A stretch of DNA of 64,000 nucleotides from Microbacterium lemovicicum (GCF_003991875.1 NZ_CP031423.1:930001-994000), one strand, 5' to 3'; positions 8,416 to 16,960 are shown, counted from the first letter of the stretch. The notes: generated by a model from the sequence alone, not told the origin. Program-made: numbers and translations.

Positions 8416-9341
8416 GAAGGACAGGTACAGGTGCAGGCCTGCTCCGGTGGCCGCGATCGAGCCGAAGAGAGCCAGGTGCGCGTACCGCCAGCTGAAGGTG
8501 CGCTCTGGCCTTGCTTCCAGCACGAGGCGGGAGGGGACGAGGAAGTAGGTCCACCAGACTGCGGTGGCGATGAGCACGCCGGATGCGATGATCAGCACGG
8601 CCTCTGGCGACCACCCTTTCTCTTGGGTGAGAGCACCGACGGCCGCGACGGTGCCGGCGATGACTTCCCCGATCGTTATCAGGGTCAGCAGCCCGAATCG
8701 TTCTGCGAGATGACCGGCGTTCCAGGGCGAGTAGCCATAGCGGCGGGTCGCGATCGCGGGAGCCACCATCTCGCCCAGGGCCAGCACCACTATCAGGAGC
8801 ACGGTCGCCGTTGCGGGGAGCGGCAAGACCGCCGTCAGCACCCACCCGACCTGGGCCGCGGAGATGATCGCCACGTAGGACAGGGCGTTGCGACGGTGTT
8901 CGGGGTCCTGGTTCGCAGCACGAAGCCATAGGGCGATGAGGGGAACGCGCATGATGACGTACCCGACGACCATCAGCAGATTGTTGGGACTTTCACCTCG
9001 CGCAGCGGTGTCGAAGCTGACGGGAAGCCCGTAGACGAGCACGACTACACCGATCATCGGCACGATTGTGGTCGCTCGGATCAGCAGGTCATCGTTGCCG
9101 TATGCCGACGCGAACCAGGAGTAGTTGAGCCACGCCCAACTCACCGCCCACACGGCGAAGACGAAAGCTCCGATCGCGGGCCAGATCGTCCCGGCCGCGA
9201 GGTGTTCCGCCAGCTGGTCGGATGCCGCGGCGAACGCCACGACATACGACTGCGCTCGGCCGGATCGCGGCCCCGCATCGGTCGGATGCGGTGCCGCAGC
9301 TCGTGCCGGAGCTGTTCAGCGAACGCGTCCGTCTCAGCCAC
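8404..9341 (-). pseudogene. Low temperature requirement protein A (LtrA) family, broken at both ends
   Basis: The start (GTG 9341) reads 'MAETDAFAEQLRHELRHRIRPMRGRDPAERS', the expected LtrA opening. The next motif (normally PLELLFDL-type, before 'VVAF') is missing, and the remainder, 'VVAFAAASDQLAEHL' onward, is in another frame. A short deletion near 9245-9260 therefore removed about a dozen codons and shifted frame. The large remaining frame (GTG 9240) has about seven hydrophobic helices with 'RFGLLTLITIGEVIAGT', a hallmark of the family. It ends early at 8404 after 'LHLYLSFFLR', where the gene abuts the truncated membrane-protein fragment. LtrA proteins are polytopic membrane proteins of unclear function, usually near 370-400 aa. 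Confidence 0.75.
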
Positions 9342-9414
9342 TGGCCCTCCCCGCCTTACTCCGCTCGTGCCCTTGAGCCTGACGCTGACGCTGATGAGAA
9401 AACATTCATGGAAG

Positions 9415-9816
9415 TCACGGCACGTAGGTGTTGTTGGTAATGCCGAGCTGGAACAGCTCGCCTGCCCACAACAACTGCGCCACCCCGATGCCGACTCCGG
9501 AGGCGATGAGAACGGCTGTCACCGAAAACACAATCCCGGAGTTGCCGTACCCCTTGTACCCTAGAACGATCAGTCCGATCAACCCGAGGAGGTGAGCCAG
9601 AACCAGCGGAACACCACCGACCATTTCCGCGAACCCGGCCATCGTCGTTCCGGCCGATACAGCCTTCCCCTGCTCGGTCTGCGCCTCGAACTGCGCCAAC
9701 CCGTACCAAGCCCACGCGACCGCTGCCGCCGGGATACCCAGAGCCGCGACAACCCAGAAGCCCACACGCCACCCATCCGCAGCCCGCGCCTGCTTCGATG
9801 TGGGCTGCTCGATCAC
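9415..9816 (-). CDS. Small integral membrane protein (133 aa)
   Basis: Starts at GTG 9816. Three or four hydrophobic helices are evident: about residues 18-42 ('VGFWVVAALGIPAAAVAWAWYG'), 67-86 ('GGVPLVLAHLLGLIGLIVLG') and 92-117 ('SGIVFSVTAVLIASGVGIGVAQLL'). There is no catalytic motif. It is on the same strand as the VOC gene at 9861-10271 and the LtrA relic. I do not recognise the family. Intact as far as can be seen, within the segment flanked by attachment repeats. Confidence 0.6.
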   Translation of the reverse strand: MIEQPTSKQARAADGWRVGFWVVAALGIPAAAVAWAWYGLAQFEAQTEQGKAVSAGTTMAGFAEMVGGVPLVLAHLLGLIGLIVLGYKGYGNSGIVFSVTAVLIASGVGIGVAQLLWAGELFQLGITNNTYVP

Positions 9817-9860
9817 GCGGTCAGCTTACTGAGGCCTCGACGATGCGGGCGGGCTGACAG

Positions 9861-10271
9861 TCAGCGTGCGTTGAGTGATTCTTGGGGCGGATTGTACATG
9901 AACTCGATGCGCACGCCGTTGTCGTCTTCGACGAAGGACGCGTAATAGCGATCGCTGAACCGTGGATACGGTTTCGGCTCACGTACCGACGTCCAGCCAG
10001 CCTCGATCGCAACGGCGTGCAAACGGTCGACCTCCTCCCGAGACCCCATCGCGAAAGCCAGGTGTTGCCAGCCCACGCGTCCCGTCCGATGGGGGACGCT
10101 CGACAGCTTCCGGGCAGGGTAAAGAACCAGTTCCTCTTCGCCGCGGTACCAGGACACGGAATCATCGGCGTCCTGCCGGGTGCATCCCAATGCGCTCATC
10201 ACAGGGTCGAACTGTGCGACCGACCTCGACAGGTCACGCACGCTGATCCCGATGTGGTCGAAGAGAGACAT
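9861..10271 (-). CDS. VOC-family (glyoxalase/dioxygenase-like) protein
   Basis: About 136 aa from ATG 10271. A further ATG lies nine codons upstream, but the fold begins at 'MSLFDHIGISVRDLSRSVAQF', typical of vicinal-oxygen-chelate proteins. The paired beta-alpha-beta modules end in 'WQHLAFAMGSREEVDRLHA' and 'YYASFVEDDNGVRIEFMYN', giving His near the N terminus, His in 'WQHLAF' and Glu in 'IEF' as candidate metal ligands. Members include glyoxalase I, dioxygenases and antibiotic-binding proteins. The specific role is unknown. It sits inside the repeat-flanked segment and may be cargo of the lost element. Confidence 0.8.
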   Translation of the reverse strand: MSLFDHIGISVRDLSRSVAQFDPVMSALGCTRQDADDSVSWYRGEEELVLYPARKLSSVPHRTGRVGWQHLAFAMGSREEVDRLHAVAIEAGWTSVREPKPYPRFSDRYYASFVEDDNGVRIEFMYNPPQESLNAR

Positions 10272-10476
10272 AAGGACATCCTGTGCGGCTCGCGCCAAGC
10301 AGACAAGACAAATGAATGCCGGGACCTCATCGAAGGTCCGGCCGCCCCACCGTGCTCAGGTCGACCCCAATCGAGACAGGTCGAGCCGTATCTGCTGCGG
10401 ACCGATCCTCTGGCCTGCGGGGGGTTGCTGGAGTACGGATAGTTGGCCGCCCGTGAATAGACCGGTGGCTTGGATC

Positions 10477-10668
10477 GTGTCCAATTTCCGCCAACGCGTG
10501 ACAACAAAATGACAACAGATGATCGAGATCGGGCGCGATCGAGGCTCTAGTAGACGATCGAAAAACGTTGAATTTCCGTGATTTTCGGACCGAAAGAGAA
10601 GAGCTAAAACCCGCGGTTAGGGTTTCCGGTACCAAAGGTCGCTGGTTCGATTCCAGTCGGGGGCACCA
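10477..10668 (+). repeat. 192-bp direct repeat, copy 2 (attachment-site repeat)
   Basis: Gap-free partner of 7191-7382. It carries the same integrase 3'-end remnant (about 10490-10550, minus strand) and the same 32-nt tRNA 3' end. Unlike copy 1, no T-tract hairpin follows. The sequence right of it soon becomes ordinary chromosomal gene content, so it is the likely right border of the accessory region. Confidence 0.85.
10637..10668 (+). other. tRNA 3'-end fragment (att core), copy 2
   Basis: Identical over 32 nt to 7351-7382: T arm, acceptor 3' strand, discriminator A and CCA. No D or anticodon arm precedes it. It marks the outer attachment site of the element that once filled 7383-10668. Confidence 0.85.
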
Positions 10669-10706
10669 TTTCAGGGGACGTTCAGCAGCGGGGCGAGACC
10701 GCGGGC

Positions 10707-10832
10707 ATGAATGAGCTCACCGTCGGGCACGCCCGCGTCTCCACCATCGAGCACGACCCATCGCTCAGCGTTCAGCGCCCCAAGACCTGGTCCGCATGCG
10801 GATCCGCTCGCGCGCATAGGATTCAGCAGTGA
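10707..10832 (+). pseudogene. Serine resolvase/invertase, N-terminal remnant
   Basis: A 41-codon frame from ATG 10707 reads 'MNELTVGHARVSTIEHD' then 'LSVQR'. This matches the start of small serine recombinases, whose catalytic Ser lies in the motif YARVS(T); here Tyr is replaced by His. The remainder (D/R catalytic region and DNA-binding domain) is absent. It lies 39 bp right of the attachment repeat and overlaps the GTG start of the DUF2254 gene, so it is another scrap of mobile DNA at this border. Confidence 0.5.
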
Positions 10833-12073
10833 CGGTCAGGTCTCGGAGCGCAGCACAGTCGTCTCTCCGTCGGCTGTTCACGAAAGTCTGGGTGCGGGCC
10901 TCCGTGTTCGTGCTGGTGGCGGTGGTGTTCGCACTTGCTGCGGGTGTCATCGGCGCCATCCTGCCGTTCCGGGTGGTGATCAACCTCGGCCAGAACTCGG
11001 TCGGATCTCTGCTGCAGATCATCGCGACGGCGATGCTGACCGCCACGACGTTCTCCGTCACCGCGATGGTGACCGCTTATTCGTCGGCCACAACGACCGC
11101 GACACCGCGCTCCACACAGTTGCTGATCGCCGACCCCACCTCGCAGAAATCGCTGTCGGTCTTCGTGGGCGCGTTCGTCTTCTCGATGGTGGGGATCATC
11201 GCGCTGTCGACGGGGTACTACAACGATCAGGGGCGCACGATTCTGTTCGTCGGCACCCTCCTCGTGATCGCGGTCGTGGTGGTCACTCTCATGCGGTGGA
11301 TCGCTCACCTTGCCGACTTCGGGAGGATGGCGGACGTCATCGATCGGGTGGAGCGCGCTGCCGCGGATTCGTTGCTTGCCTACGCGTCGGACCCGGCCTT
11401 GGGAGCTCAGCGACTCACCGATATCCCTGCGGGATCCCACCAGGTGTGGGCGGAGGACGTCGGTTTCGTCGTTCACGTCGACGTCGCTGCCCTGAACCGG
11501 GTGGCCACGGCGAGCGACGTCAAGATCTACGTCGATTCGACCGCCGGACGCTCAGCAGGTCCGCTGAACCCTCTCTGTCACGTCGTGGGTCGTCTCCCGG
11601 CGTCCGATGCAGTGAAGGTCCGCTCCGCGTTCCGCATCGCAGCACACCGAGACTACGAACAGGACCCCAGGTTGGGCGTCATCGCTTTGGCCGAGATCGG
11701 CAGCAGGGCTCTATCGCCGGCAACGAACGACCCGGGGACAGCGATCGAAGTCATCTCGGCGCTTCAGCGCGTGTTCGTCCGCGCGCTCACCGTGACACCT
11801 CATCCGGAGGCGACTTTCGATCGCGTCTGGATCAAGCCGCCTGAAGTCGAGACCCTCGTCACGGACGCATTCCGCCCCATCGCCCGCGACGGCGCATCAC
11901 TCATCGAAGTCCAGACCCGCCTGCAGAAAGCTCTCGCGTCCATCGCCGCCGCCGCCCCGGATCACCACGCGACGCTCGAAGCGGCGGCACGAGACGCCAT
12001 GCGCAGAGCCCGTAAGTCTCTGGACAAGGCCGACTACCACGATCTCCGAGCCACGGTGCGGGGGCTTTGGTAG
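10829..12073 (+). CDS. DUF2254 family membrane protein
   Basis: 414 aa from GTG 10829. Four membrane helices occupy about residues 20-44, 56-80, 108-125 and 137-157. The segment 'MLTATTFSVTAMVTAYSSATTTATPRSTQLLIAD' between helices 2 and 3 is a strong signature of DUF2254. The C-terminal 230 residues are soluble and contain 'ALAEIGSRALSPATNDPGTAIEVI', the second conserved block of the family. Function unknown; length normal. First intact gene to the right of the attachment repeat. The start overlaps a resolvase scrap, so translation signals upstream may be recent. Confidence 0.88.
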   Translation: MTVRSRSAAQSSLRRLFTKVWVRASVFVLVAVVFALAAGVIGAILPFRVVINLGQNSVGSLLQIIATAMLTATTFSVTAMVTAYSSATTTATPRSTQLLIADPTSQKSLSVFVGAFVFSMVGIIALSTGYYNDQGRTILFVGTLLVIAVVVVTLMRWIAHLADFGRMADVIDRVERAAADSLLAYASDPALGAQRLTDIPAGSHQVWAEDVGFVVHVDVAALNRVATASDVKIYVDSTAGRSAGPLNPLCHVVGRLPASDAVKVRSAFRIAAHRDYEQDPRLGVIALAEIGSRALSPATNDPGTAIEVISALQRVFVRALTVTPHPEATFDRVWIKPPEVETLVTDAFRPIARDGASLIEVQTRLQKALASIAAAAPDHHATLEAAARDAMRRARKSLDKADYHDLRATVRGLW

Positions 12074-12124
12074 CTGCAACCGTCCCTGCGAGATGAACCT
12101 CGACCGTTTCCTACCGCGTCACGA

Positions 12125-12373
12125 ATGACGACGGAGACCAGCATCTCCACTCAGATGGTGGCCGACCAGTTGCAGCGCGCTCTGAGCAGTCGCGTCCTGA
12201 TCGAGCAGGCCAAGGGCGTGATCGCAGCCCAGGCCGGCGTTGACATGCACACGGCATTCAACATCCTGCGGAGCTATGCCCGTGCGCATCAACTCAAGTT
12301 GAGCGACGTCGCAGAGAGAGTGTCCGAACGCGAGCTCATCCTCACCGACCTCGCACCGGCCCCGGCCGACTGA
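12125..12373 (+). CDS. ANTAR-domain protein (82 aa, domain only)
   Basis: The whole protein is one ANTAR domain: 'LQRALSSRVLIEQAKGVIAAQAGVDMHTAFNILRSYARAHQLKLSDVAERV' covers about residues 16-66. ANTAR domains bind paired RNA hairpins and act as transcription antiterminators, normally fused to GAF or receiver domains (roughly 200-250 aa). Here the sensory part is missing and only 51 bp separates it from the DUF2254 stop. It is either a truncated remnant or a genuine stand-alone ANTAR protein. The C-terminal extension 'ERELILTDLAPAPAD' looks native. Confidence 0.75.
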   Translation: MTTETSISTQMVADQLQRALSSRVLIEQAKGVIAAQAGVDMHTAFNILRSYARAHQLKLSDVAERVSERELILTDLAPAPAD

Positions 12374-12524
12374 CGATTGCAAGGCGACCGGCTATCGTCG
12401 CCGGGGGTGGGCAGGCGCCATACTGAGGCGAGCTCGCGGGGCTGCGAGTGTGACCGTAGGCGGGGATTCTCACGACGTCGTGCAGGATCATGCGCAGCAT
12501 CCGCCATGGAGAAACGAGCACCGC

Positions 12525-13898
12525 ATGATGGACTGTCTCCCCGCTACGGGCGCCGAGCCCCCGCTATCCTGGGCGATCGGAATTGCGCTCATCGTCGCGG
12601 GGGCAGCAGCCCTGATTTGGACGGCGCACCGGCGCAAGAACGACGACAGGCGGCAGGCGACGATCGGTGCACGAACGGCTCTGACCACTCTTCTGGTCCT
12701 CGCCATCGGGGTGAATGGTGTCTTCGTCGCCGCCCCGCATGCGGCGGCAGACGACGGATGCCCCGCGGCGAGCCCGAGCCCCACTCCGAGTCCGACATCG
12801 ACGGTCTCCGCCCCGGTGATCGGAGCCGATCAGGATGTCGTCTTCGACAGCGGTGGCGTCCCGACGTTCGGCAGCTATCGAGGCCCGTCCGACCCGTCGC
12901 AGCCTGTCGCGGCGGCCGTCATCATCGGCGGGACAGGAGCGATCGACCGCAACGGCAACGCCGCCACCTTGGCAACGGACGCATACTCGTGGATCGCCGA
13001 CCTGCTCAGCGCGCAGGGCATCGCATCGCTCCGCTACGACAAGCTGGGCACGGGCCAGACCGGCCTGGGACCGTATGCGGCCGATCCGTCGCAGATGCTG
13101 CCCCTGAGCTACGAACGGCTGCGCATCCAGCCGGCGCGGGACGCACTGTCGTTCCTCGCCGTCCAGCCCGGCGTCGACCCGTCGCGGCTGATCATCGTCG
13201 GGCACAGCGAGGGTGGGGCCGTCGCCATCACGATCGCCGGCGACCTTCGCGGCGCGCCGGCTCCGGCTGCCCTCGCTCTCGTCGAGCCCGCGTACACCCG
13301 GATCCTCGAGATCCTCTCGCAGCAGTTCACGTCGCAGATGGATGCCGCAGCAGCGGCGGGAGCCATGACGACGGGTGATGCGCAGACACTGACCGAGTGG
13401 ATGACCCGAGGCGTGCAGGAGATCCGCACCGGCACCCCGCCGTATCCCGAGCCGGAGCCCGCTCCGCTGCCGGATGCGACAGACTTCACGGCGACCATTC
13501 AAAGCATCATCGCCTCGAACATCTACGGCAGCGACCCCGCTGCGATGGTCGTCACGCACGCCGACCGCACCCTCTACGGGCAGGGGTACGACGCCATCGA
13601 TCCCGCCGAGATCGCACCGCGGATCGGGGTCCCGACGTTCATCACCTGCGGCACGAAAGACTTCAACACTCCCTGCGGGGACGGCTCGCAAGGCTCAGGG
13701 GTGATCGCGCTCAAGGATGCGTTCAGCCCCGGAATCGCTCGATTCGTGCAGTTGCCGGACACAGTCCACATCCTGCGCGATGTCGGGGATGCGGACGTCC
13801 CCGACATGGCCGATCAACTCACATACCCCTTCTCGGCCCATCTCTCCGATGAGTTCACCGTCTTCCTGGAGCCCTTCCGCACCCCACGCGCACCGTGA
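12525..13898 (+). CDS. Secreted/membrane alpha/beta hydrolase with N-terminal LPATG-like segment
   Basis: 457 aa from ATG 12525, preceded by GGAGA about 13 bp upstream. The nucleophile motif 'IVGHSEGGAV' (Ser about 228) and a later 'DTVHILRD' His mark an alpha/beta hydrolase fold, as does 'VAAAVIIGGTGAIDRNGN'. The N terminus is odd: 'CLPATGAEPPLSWAIGIALIVAG' then 'AHRRKNDD' has the exact order of a sortase sorting signal (LPxTG, hydrophobic stretch, basic tail) but lies at residues 4-40. It is followed by a second hydrophobic helix (about 50-68) and a Ser/Pro/Thr linker. Likely membrane anchored with the hydrolase outside. Substrate unknown. Confidence 0.8.
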   Translation: MMDCLPATGAEPPLSWAIGIALIVAGAAALIWTAHRRKNDDRRQATIGARTALTTLLVLAIGVNGVFVAAPHAAADDGCPAASPSPTPSPTSTVSAPVIGADQDVVFDSGGVPTFGSYRGPSDPSQPVAAAVIIGGTGAIDRNGNAATLATDAYSWIADLLSAQGIASLRYDKLGTGQTGLGPYAADPSQMLPLSYERLRIQPARDALSFLAVQPGVDPSRLIIVGHSEGGAVAITIAGDLRGAPAPAALALVEPAYTRILEILSQQFTSQMDAAAAAGAMTTGDAQTLTEWMTRGVQEIRTGTPPYPEPEPAPLPDATDFTATIQSIIASNIYGSDPAAMVVTHADRTLYGQGYDAIDPAEIAPRIGVPTFITCGTKDFNTPCGDGSQGSGVIALKDAFSPGIARFVQLPDTVHILRDVGDADVPDMADQLTYPFSAHLSDEFTVFLEPFRTPRAP

Positions 13899-13985
13899 CC
13901 TGCGGATAGGTTCGCTCGGAACGTCCGACTTCGCGGATGCGTGCAATCTCCCCACCAGCTCGACACCGACACAGGAAGCAGATCC

Positions 13986-14558
13986 ATGTCACGCCCTCGC
14001 CCCTACTCATCCACCGTCACCGTCCCGTTGCCCTCGGACGATCAGCTCCGTGCCGCGCTCGGCGACGGCTACGACTCCGATCGTGCGCTCAACGTCGTGA
14101 AGATGTTCGCGGGCACCGGTGACTTCCTGCCCGCGCTGATCGGGATGGTCCGCGCGATCTTCGGAGCCGACGACATCGACGCGCAGCATCGCGAGACGAT
14201 CATCCTCCGCGCGGCATCCCTGCTGAACGTTCCGTACGAATGGCAGGCGAACGAGCAGATGGCACAGAACGCGGGCCTGACCGCCGACCAGATCGAGCGG
14301 CTCGCCGCCGACGGCCCCGTCGAGGGGGCGGGTGCGGAATTCGACCTCCTCGCCGCCGCGACCGACGAGATGCTCACGTCGGCCACGTTGACCGATGGCA
14401 CGCTGCAACGACTCATGGACGTGTTCGGGGTGCAGACCACGCGGCGCTACATCGTGACGATCTCGTGGTTCAGCCTGCTGAGCCTCTTCCTCAACGCAAC
14501 ACGCGTGCCCCTCGAGACGACCGACAAGATCGGGTCGCGGACCAGCCCACTCGAGTAA
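13986..14558 (+). CDS. Carboxymuconolactone decarboxylase (CMD)-family protein
   Basis: 190 aa from ATG 13986. The helical region 'QHRETIILRAASLLNVPYEWQANEQMAQNAGLTADQIERLAADG' is the CMD/AhpD fold signature. The CxxC pair of redox-active AhpD proteins is absent, so peroxidase activity is unlikely. The protein fits the broader CMD group of uncharacterised small enzymes. The C-terminal half repeats the helical pattern ('RYIVTISWFSLLSLFLNATRVPLE'). It follows the hydrolase by 87 bp on the same strand and may be co-transcribed. Confidence 0.82.
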   Translation: MSRPRPYSSTVTVPLPSDDQLRAALGDGYDSDRALNVVKMFAGTGDFLPALIGMVRAIFGADDIDAQHRETIILRAASLLNVPYEWQANEQMAQNAGLTADQIERLAADGPVEGAGAEFDLLAAATDEMLTSATLTDGTLQRLMDVFGVQTTRRYIVTISWFSLLSLFLNATRVPLETTDKIGSRTSPLE

Positions 14559-14704
14559 CAGATCAGCCCGCGCGGTCCGAGCCTGTCGCAGCGACGACGA
14601 AGGATGGGTCACGTCCGTCCGTGCTGGCCATCACTCTGGGATGTGATCCTCCGAGGCCGACTCCGGGGAGTGTGCTTCGCGGATAGGTGCGGCAGTATCG
14701 GTTC

Positions 14705-15205
14705 GTGACCGATCCCCGCTCCCGCACGTTCGACTGGGCAGATCCTGTCGATGCACTCCGACAGACCCGGACCGCCGGATCCGGACTCGAGGCGCTCCGT
14801 GCCATGATCGCCGGGTCGATCCCACCGCCGCCCATCGCGCAGCTGATGGGCTTCACTCTCGTACAGGCCGAGCCGGGCCTCGCGGTGTTCGAGTGCCAAC
14901 CGGCGGAGTTCCACTACAACCCGATCGGCGCCGTCCACGGGGGACTGGCGTGCACGCTGCTCGATTCCGCGCTCGGCTGCGCCGGCCACACGACGCTTCC
15001 CGCCGGCGTGGGATACACCTCTGTCGACCTCAGCGTGAGATACCTCAGGCCGATCACCCACGCATCAGGCATCCTGCGGGCGACCGGCCGCGTTCTCAAG
15101 CCCGGCCGCCGGGTCATCTTCACCGAGGGGGAACTGACCGACGCCGCCGGCCGCGTCGTCGCGGCCGCCACGTCGTCGCTGCTGGTGCTGTCGCCCACGG
15201 ACTAG
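14705..15205 (+). CDS. PaaI-type hotdog-fold thioesterase
   Basis: 166 aa from GTG 14705; a frame six codons longer exists, but 'MTDPRSRTFDW' is the natural start. The hotdog signature is 'YNPIGAVHGGLACTLLDSALGCAG', with His-Gly-Gly in the catalytic loop, followed by 'VDLSVRYLRPI' and 'RVIFTEGELTDAAGRVVAAATSSLLVL'. Such enzymes hydrolyse acyl-CoA thioesters, including phenylacetyl-CoA and hydroxybenzoyl-CoA intermediates. The specific substrate is not evident. A stem without T tract follows the stop. Confidence 0.88.
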   Translation: MTDPRSRTFDWADPVDALRQTRTAGSGLEALRAMIAGSIPPPPIAQLMGFTLVQAEPGLAVFECQPAEFHYNPIGAVHGGLACTLLDSALGCAGHTTLPAGVGYTSVDLSVRYLRPITHASGILRATGRVLKPGRRVIFTEGELTDAAGRVVAAATSSLLVLSPTD

Positions 15206-15206
15206 C

Positions 15207-15223
15207 CTCCGCCACCGGCGGAG
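15207..15223 (+). terminator. GC-rich stem-loop after thioesterase gene
   Basis: CTCCGCC-ACC-GGCGGAG forms a 7-bp perfect stem two bases behind the stop codon. There is no T tract, as is common for actinobacterial terminators. Assigned by position. Confidence 0.45.
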
Positions 15224-15292
15224 CCGCGGCGACCGAGAAGACGACCGAGATCAGCACACGCTAAAGTCACGAGCACAACGAGAGGCGGCACT

Positions 15293-15589
15293 GTGAGCGA
15301 GGCCGAGCAGAGGTATGCGGATCTGATGATCGAGCTCGTCGACTCCAACGACGGGGTCACGGAGGTGGGCGGTGATCTGCTCGTCCACGGGGGCCCGTTT
15401 GCGCGCCTCGTCGGCGATGAGCTCAGCGTCCGTCTCCCGCCAGATCGTGTCGAGGATCTTCGCACCCGTGGGATCGTTCGTCGGCACCACGGCGAGTGGG
15501 TGCTCGTCGAGGATCAGTCGATCTGGTCCGAGATGGCCCGCGAGAGCCACGAGTTCGTCGGCGAGCCTCCCGTCGGCAAGCAGAGCTAG
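15293..15589 (+). CDS. Small TfoX/YjbR-like protein (98 aa)
   Basis: GTG 15293 starts 'MSEAEQRYADLMIELV'. The pattern 'GDELSVRLPPDRVEDLRTRGIV', then 'GEWVLVEDQSIWSEMARESHEFVG', resembles the short beta domain of TfoX N-terminal/YjbR-type proteins, where a 'VRLP..R...L' strand is followed by a 'W..LA..A..FV' helix. Resemblance is from memory of the family and moderate. It is cytoplasmic, with no membrane helix. It stands alone between the thioesterase and a minus-strand small gene. Confidence 0.55.
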   Translation: MSEAEQRYADLMIELVDSNDGVTEVGGDLLVHGGPFARLVGDELSVRLPPDRVEDLRTRGIVRRHHGEWVLVEDQSIWSEMARESHEFVGEPPVGKQS

Positions 15590-15799
15590 CGCCCCGTCGC
15601 TCTGAGGACAAGCTGTCGGCTCCGTCACAGAGCGACGGTGGGTTCCGATCCTTTGCGCCCGAGTCGCGCTGCTGACGCCGGAGAGAGTCGTGCGTCCGGG
15701 TACTCGAGAGCTGCACGCGACCATGAGGCGAGGGCTGCCGGCATCAAGTCCATGACCCCTCGAGCTGGGCGCCGACCCTGTCGCGGCGCGTCATAGGTC

Positions 15800-16063
15800 T
15801 CAGCGGCCGTGATCGGCCAGGATCTGATCCACATCGATCCGGGCCAACAGGGCATCCCAATCGATGTCACGCGCCGCTTCCGCGACGGCGGCGTCGGCGT
15901 AGGCCTTGCCGTTCCGGTGCACGGTGACGCCCGCCGGCGTCAAAGAGTTGAGCGCCGCCAGGATCGCATCGTCGATGGCCTCGACGTCGAAGTCGGCCCC
16001 GACGGTTGCCAGATAGTCGGCGGAGAGAGTGTACGAGACGGTTCCGATCTCAACGTTGCTCAT
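15800..16063 (-). CDS. Small hypothetical protein (87 aa)
   Basis: From ATG 16063 the product starts 'MSNVEIGTVSYTLSADYLATVGADFDVEAIDDAILAAL' and ends 'DWDALLARIDVDQILADHGR'. Longer upstream extension is possible in the frame, but composition there is not protein-like. It is acidic, cytoplasmic and without recognised motif, though its look (short beta strands then acidic helices) is that of a real protein. It is divergent from the DHFR-like gene at 16220. Confidence 0.6.
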   Translation of the reverse strand: MSNVEIGTVSYTLSADYLATVGADFDVEAIDDAILAALNSLTPAGVTVHRNGKAYADAAVAEAARDIDWDALLARIDVDQILADHGR

Positions 16064-16219
16064 GCGCGACAGCATAGGCGGAAGGTGGTCGCTCGTTCGG
16101 TGCTGCCGGTGAGCGTCCATGTGTTCCCCCGTCGAACCATGGGTGCTCGCGGGCGAATACGCGATTCTCGATGCTCCTGGGGCCTGGAGGCCTGCGCCAC
16201 GTTTGCGTATGTTCGACGC

Positions 16220-16807
16220 ATGGGCCGGATCGTCGTGGAGCAGATCATCACCGCGGACGGTTTCGTGCAGGACACCGACGGCGGCATGAAGTTCATGGAC
16301 GCCGCGCCGATCGACACCGCCGACGCCGATCAACTCGACATGCTGAGACGAGTCGGGGCCATCGTCTTCGGGCGTAACACCTACACGATGTTCGCCGGCT
16401 ACTGGCCCACCGCCGATCCGGTCGTCGAGCCGGTCGCGAACCCGATCAACTCGCTTCCCAAGCACGTCATCAGCAGCACACTCGAATCAGCTCCGTGGGG
16501 CGATCACGCCCCAGCCATCGTCGAAAGCGGGAACGCGGTCGACACTCTCGTGCGCCTCCGGTCAGCCGTCGAGGGCGATCTCCTCGTGTGGGGCAGCTTG
16601 CAGCTCACAGATGCACTCTTCCGAGCCGGGCTCGTCGACGTGCTGCGTCTGCGCTTCATCCCCAGCCTCATCGGCGACGGGCGTGGTCCGACCCCGACCG
16701 ACTTCAGCCAGGCCGTCATCACGCAGGTCGCGAGCCACACGGGGTCCGGCTGGGTGACCATCGAGTACGAAGTCAGCACACAGGAACGCGCGACCGGGGA
16801 CAGCTGA
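16220..16807 (+). CDS. Dihydrofolate reductase-like (RibD C-terminal) protein
   Basis: 195 aa from ATG 16220. The protein begins 'MGRIVVEQIITADGFVQD' (DHFR-type strand A and loop) and contains 'IVFGRNTYTMFAGYWP', 'LPKHVISSTLESAPW' and 'GDLLVWGSLQLTDALFRAGLVDVLRLRFIPSLIGDGRG', the standard blocks of the RibD C-terminal/DHFR superfamily, where the Gly-rich segment binds NADPH. These stand-alone proteins are common in actinobacteria. True folate or riboflavin roles are not established. Confidence 0.85.
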   Translation: MGRIVVEQIITADGFVQDTDGGMKFMDAAPIDTADADQLDMLRRVGAIVFGRNTYTMFAGYWPTADPVVEPVANPINSLPKHVISSTLESAPWGDHAPAIVESGNAVDTLVRLRSAVEGDLLVWGSLQLTDALFRAGLVDVLRLRFIPSLIGDGRGPTPTDFSQAVITQVASHTGSGWVTIEYEVSTQERATGDS

Positions 16808-16960
16808 CGATCAGCACGAGGCTGCCCATCCGAGCGCGACTCTGACTGAGCAGTCCATTGCCCCGTCGTCCGCTCGCCGGCGTTTCATGGTGCCTGTCCA
16901 CGCGAGGCCGGACGCTATCCTCGACGAACCACGACGACACGTCTCTGCCCTCGACCACGG

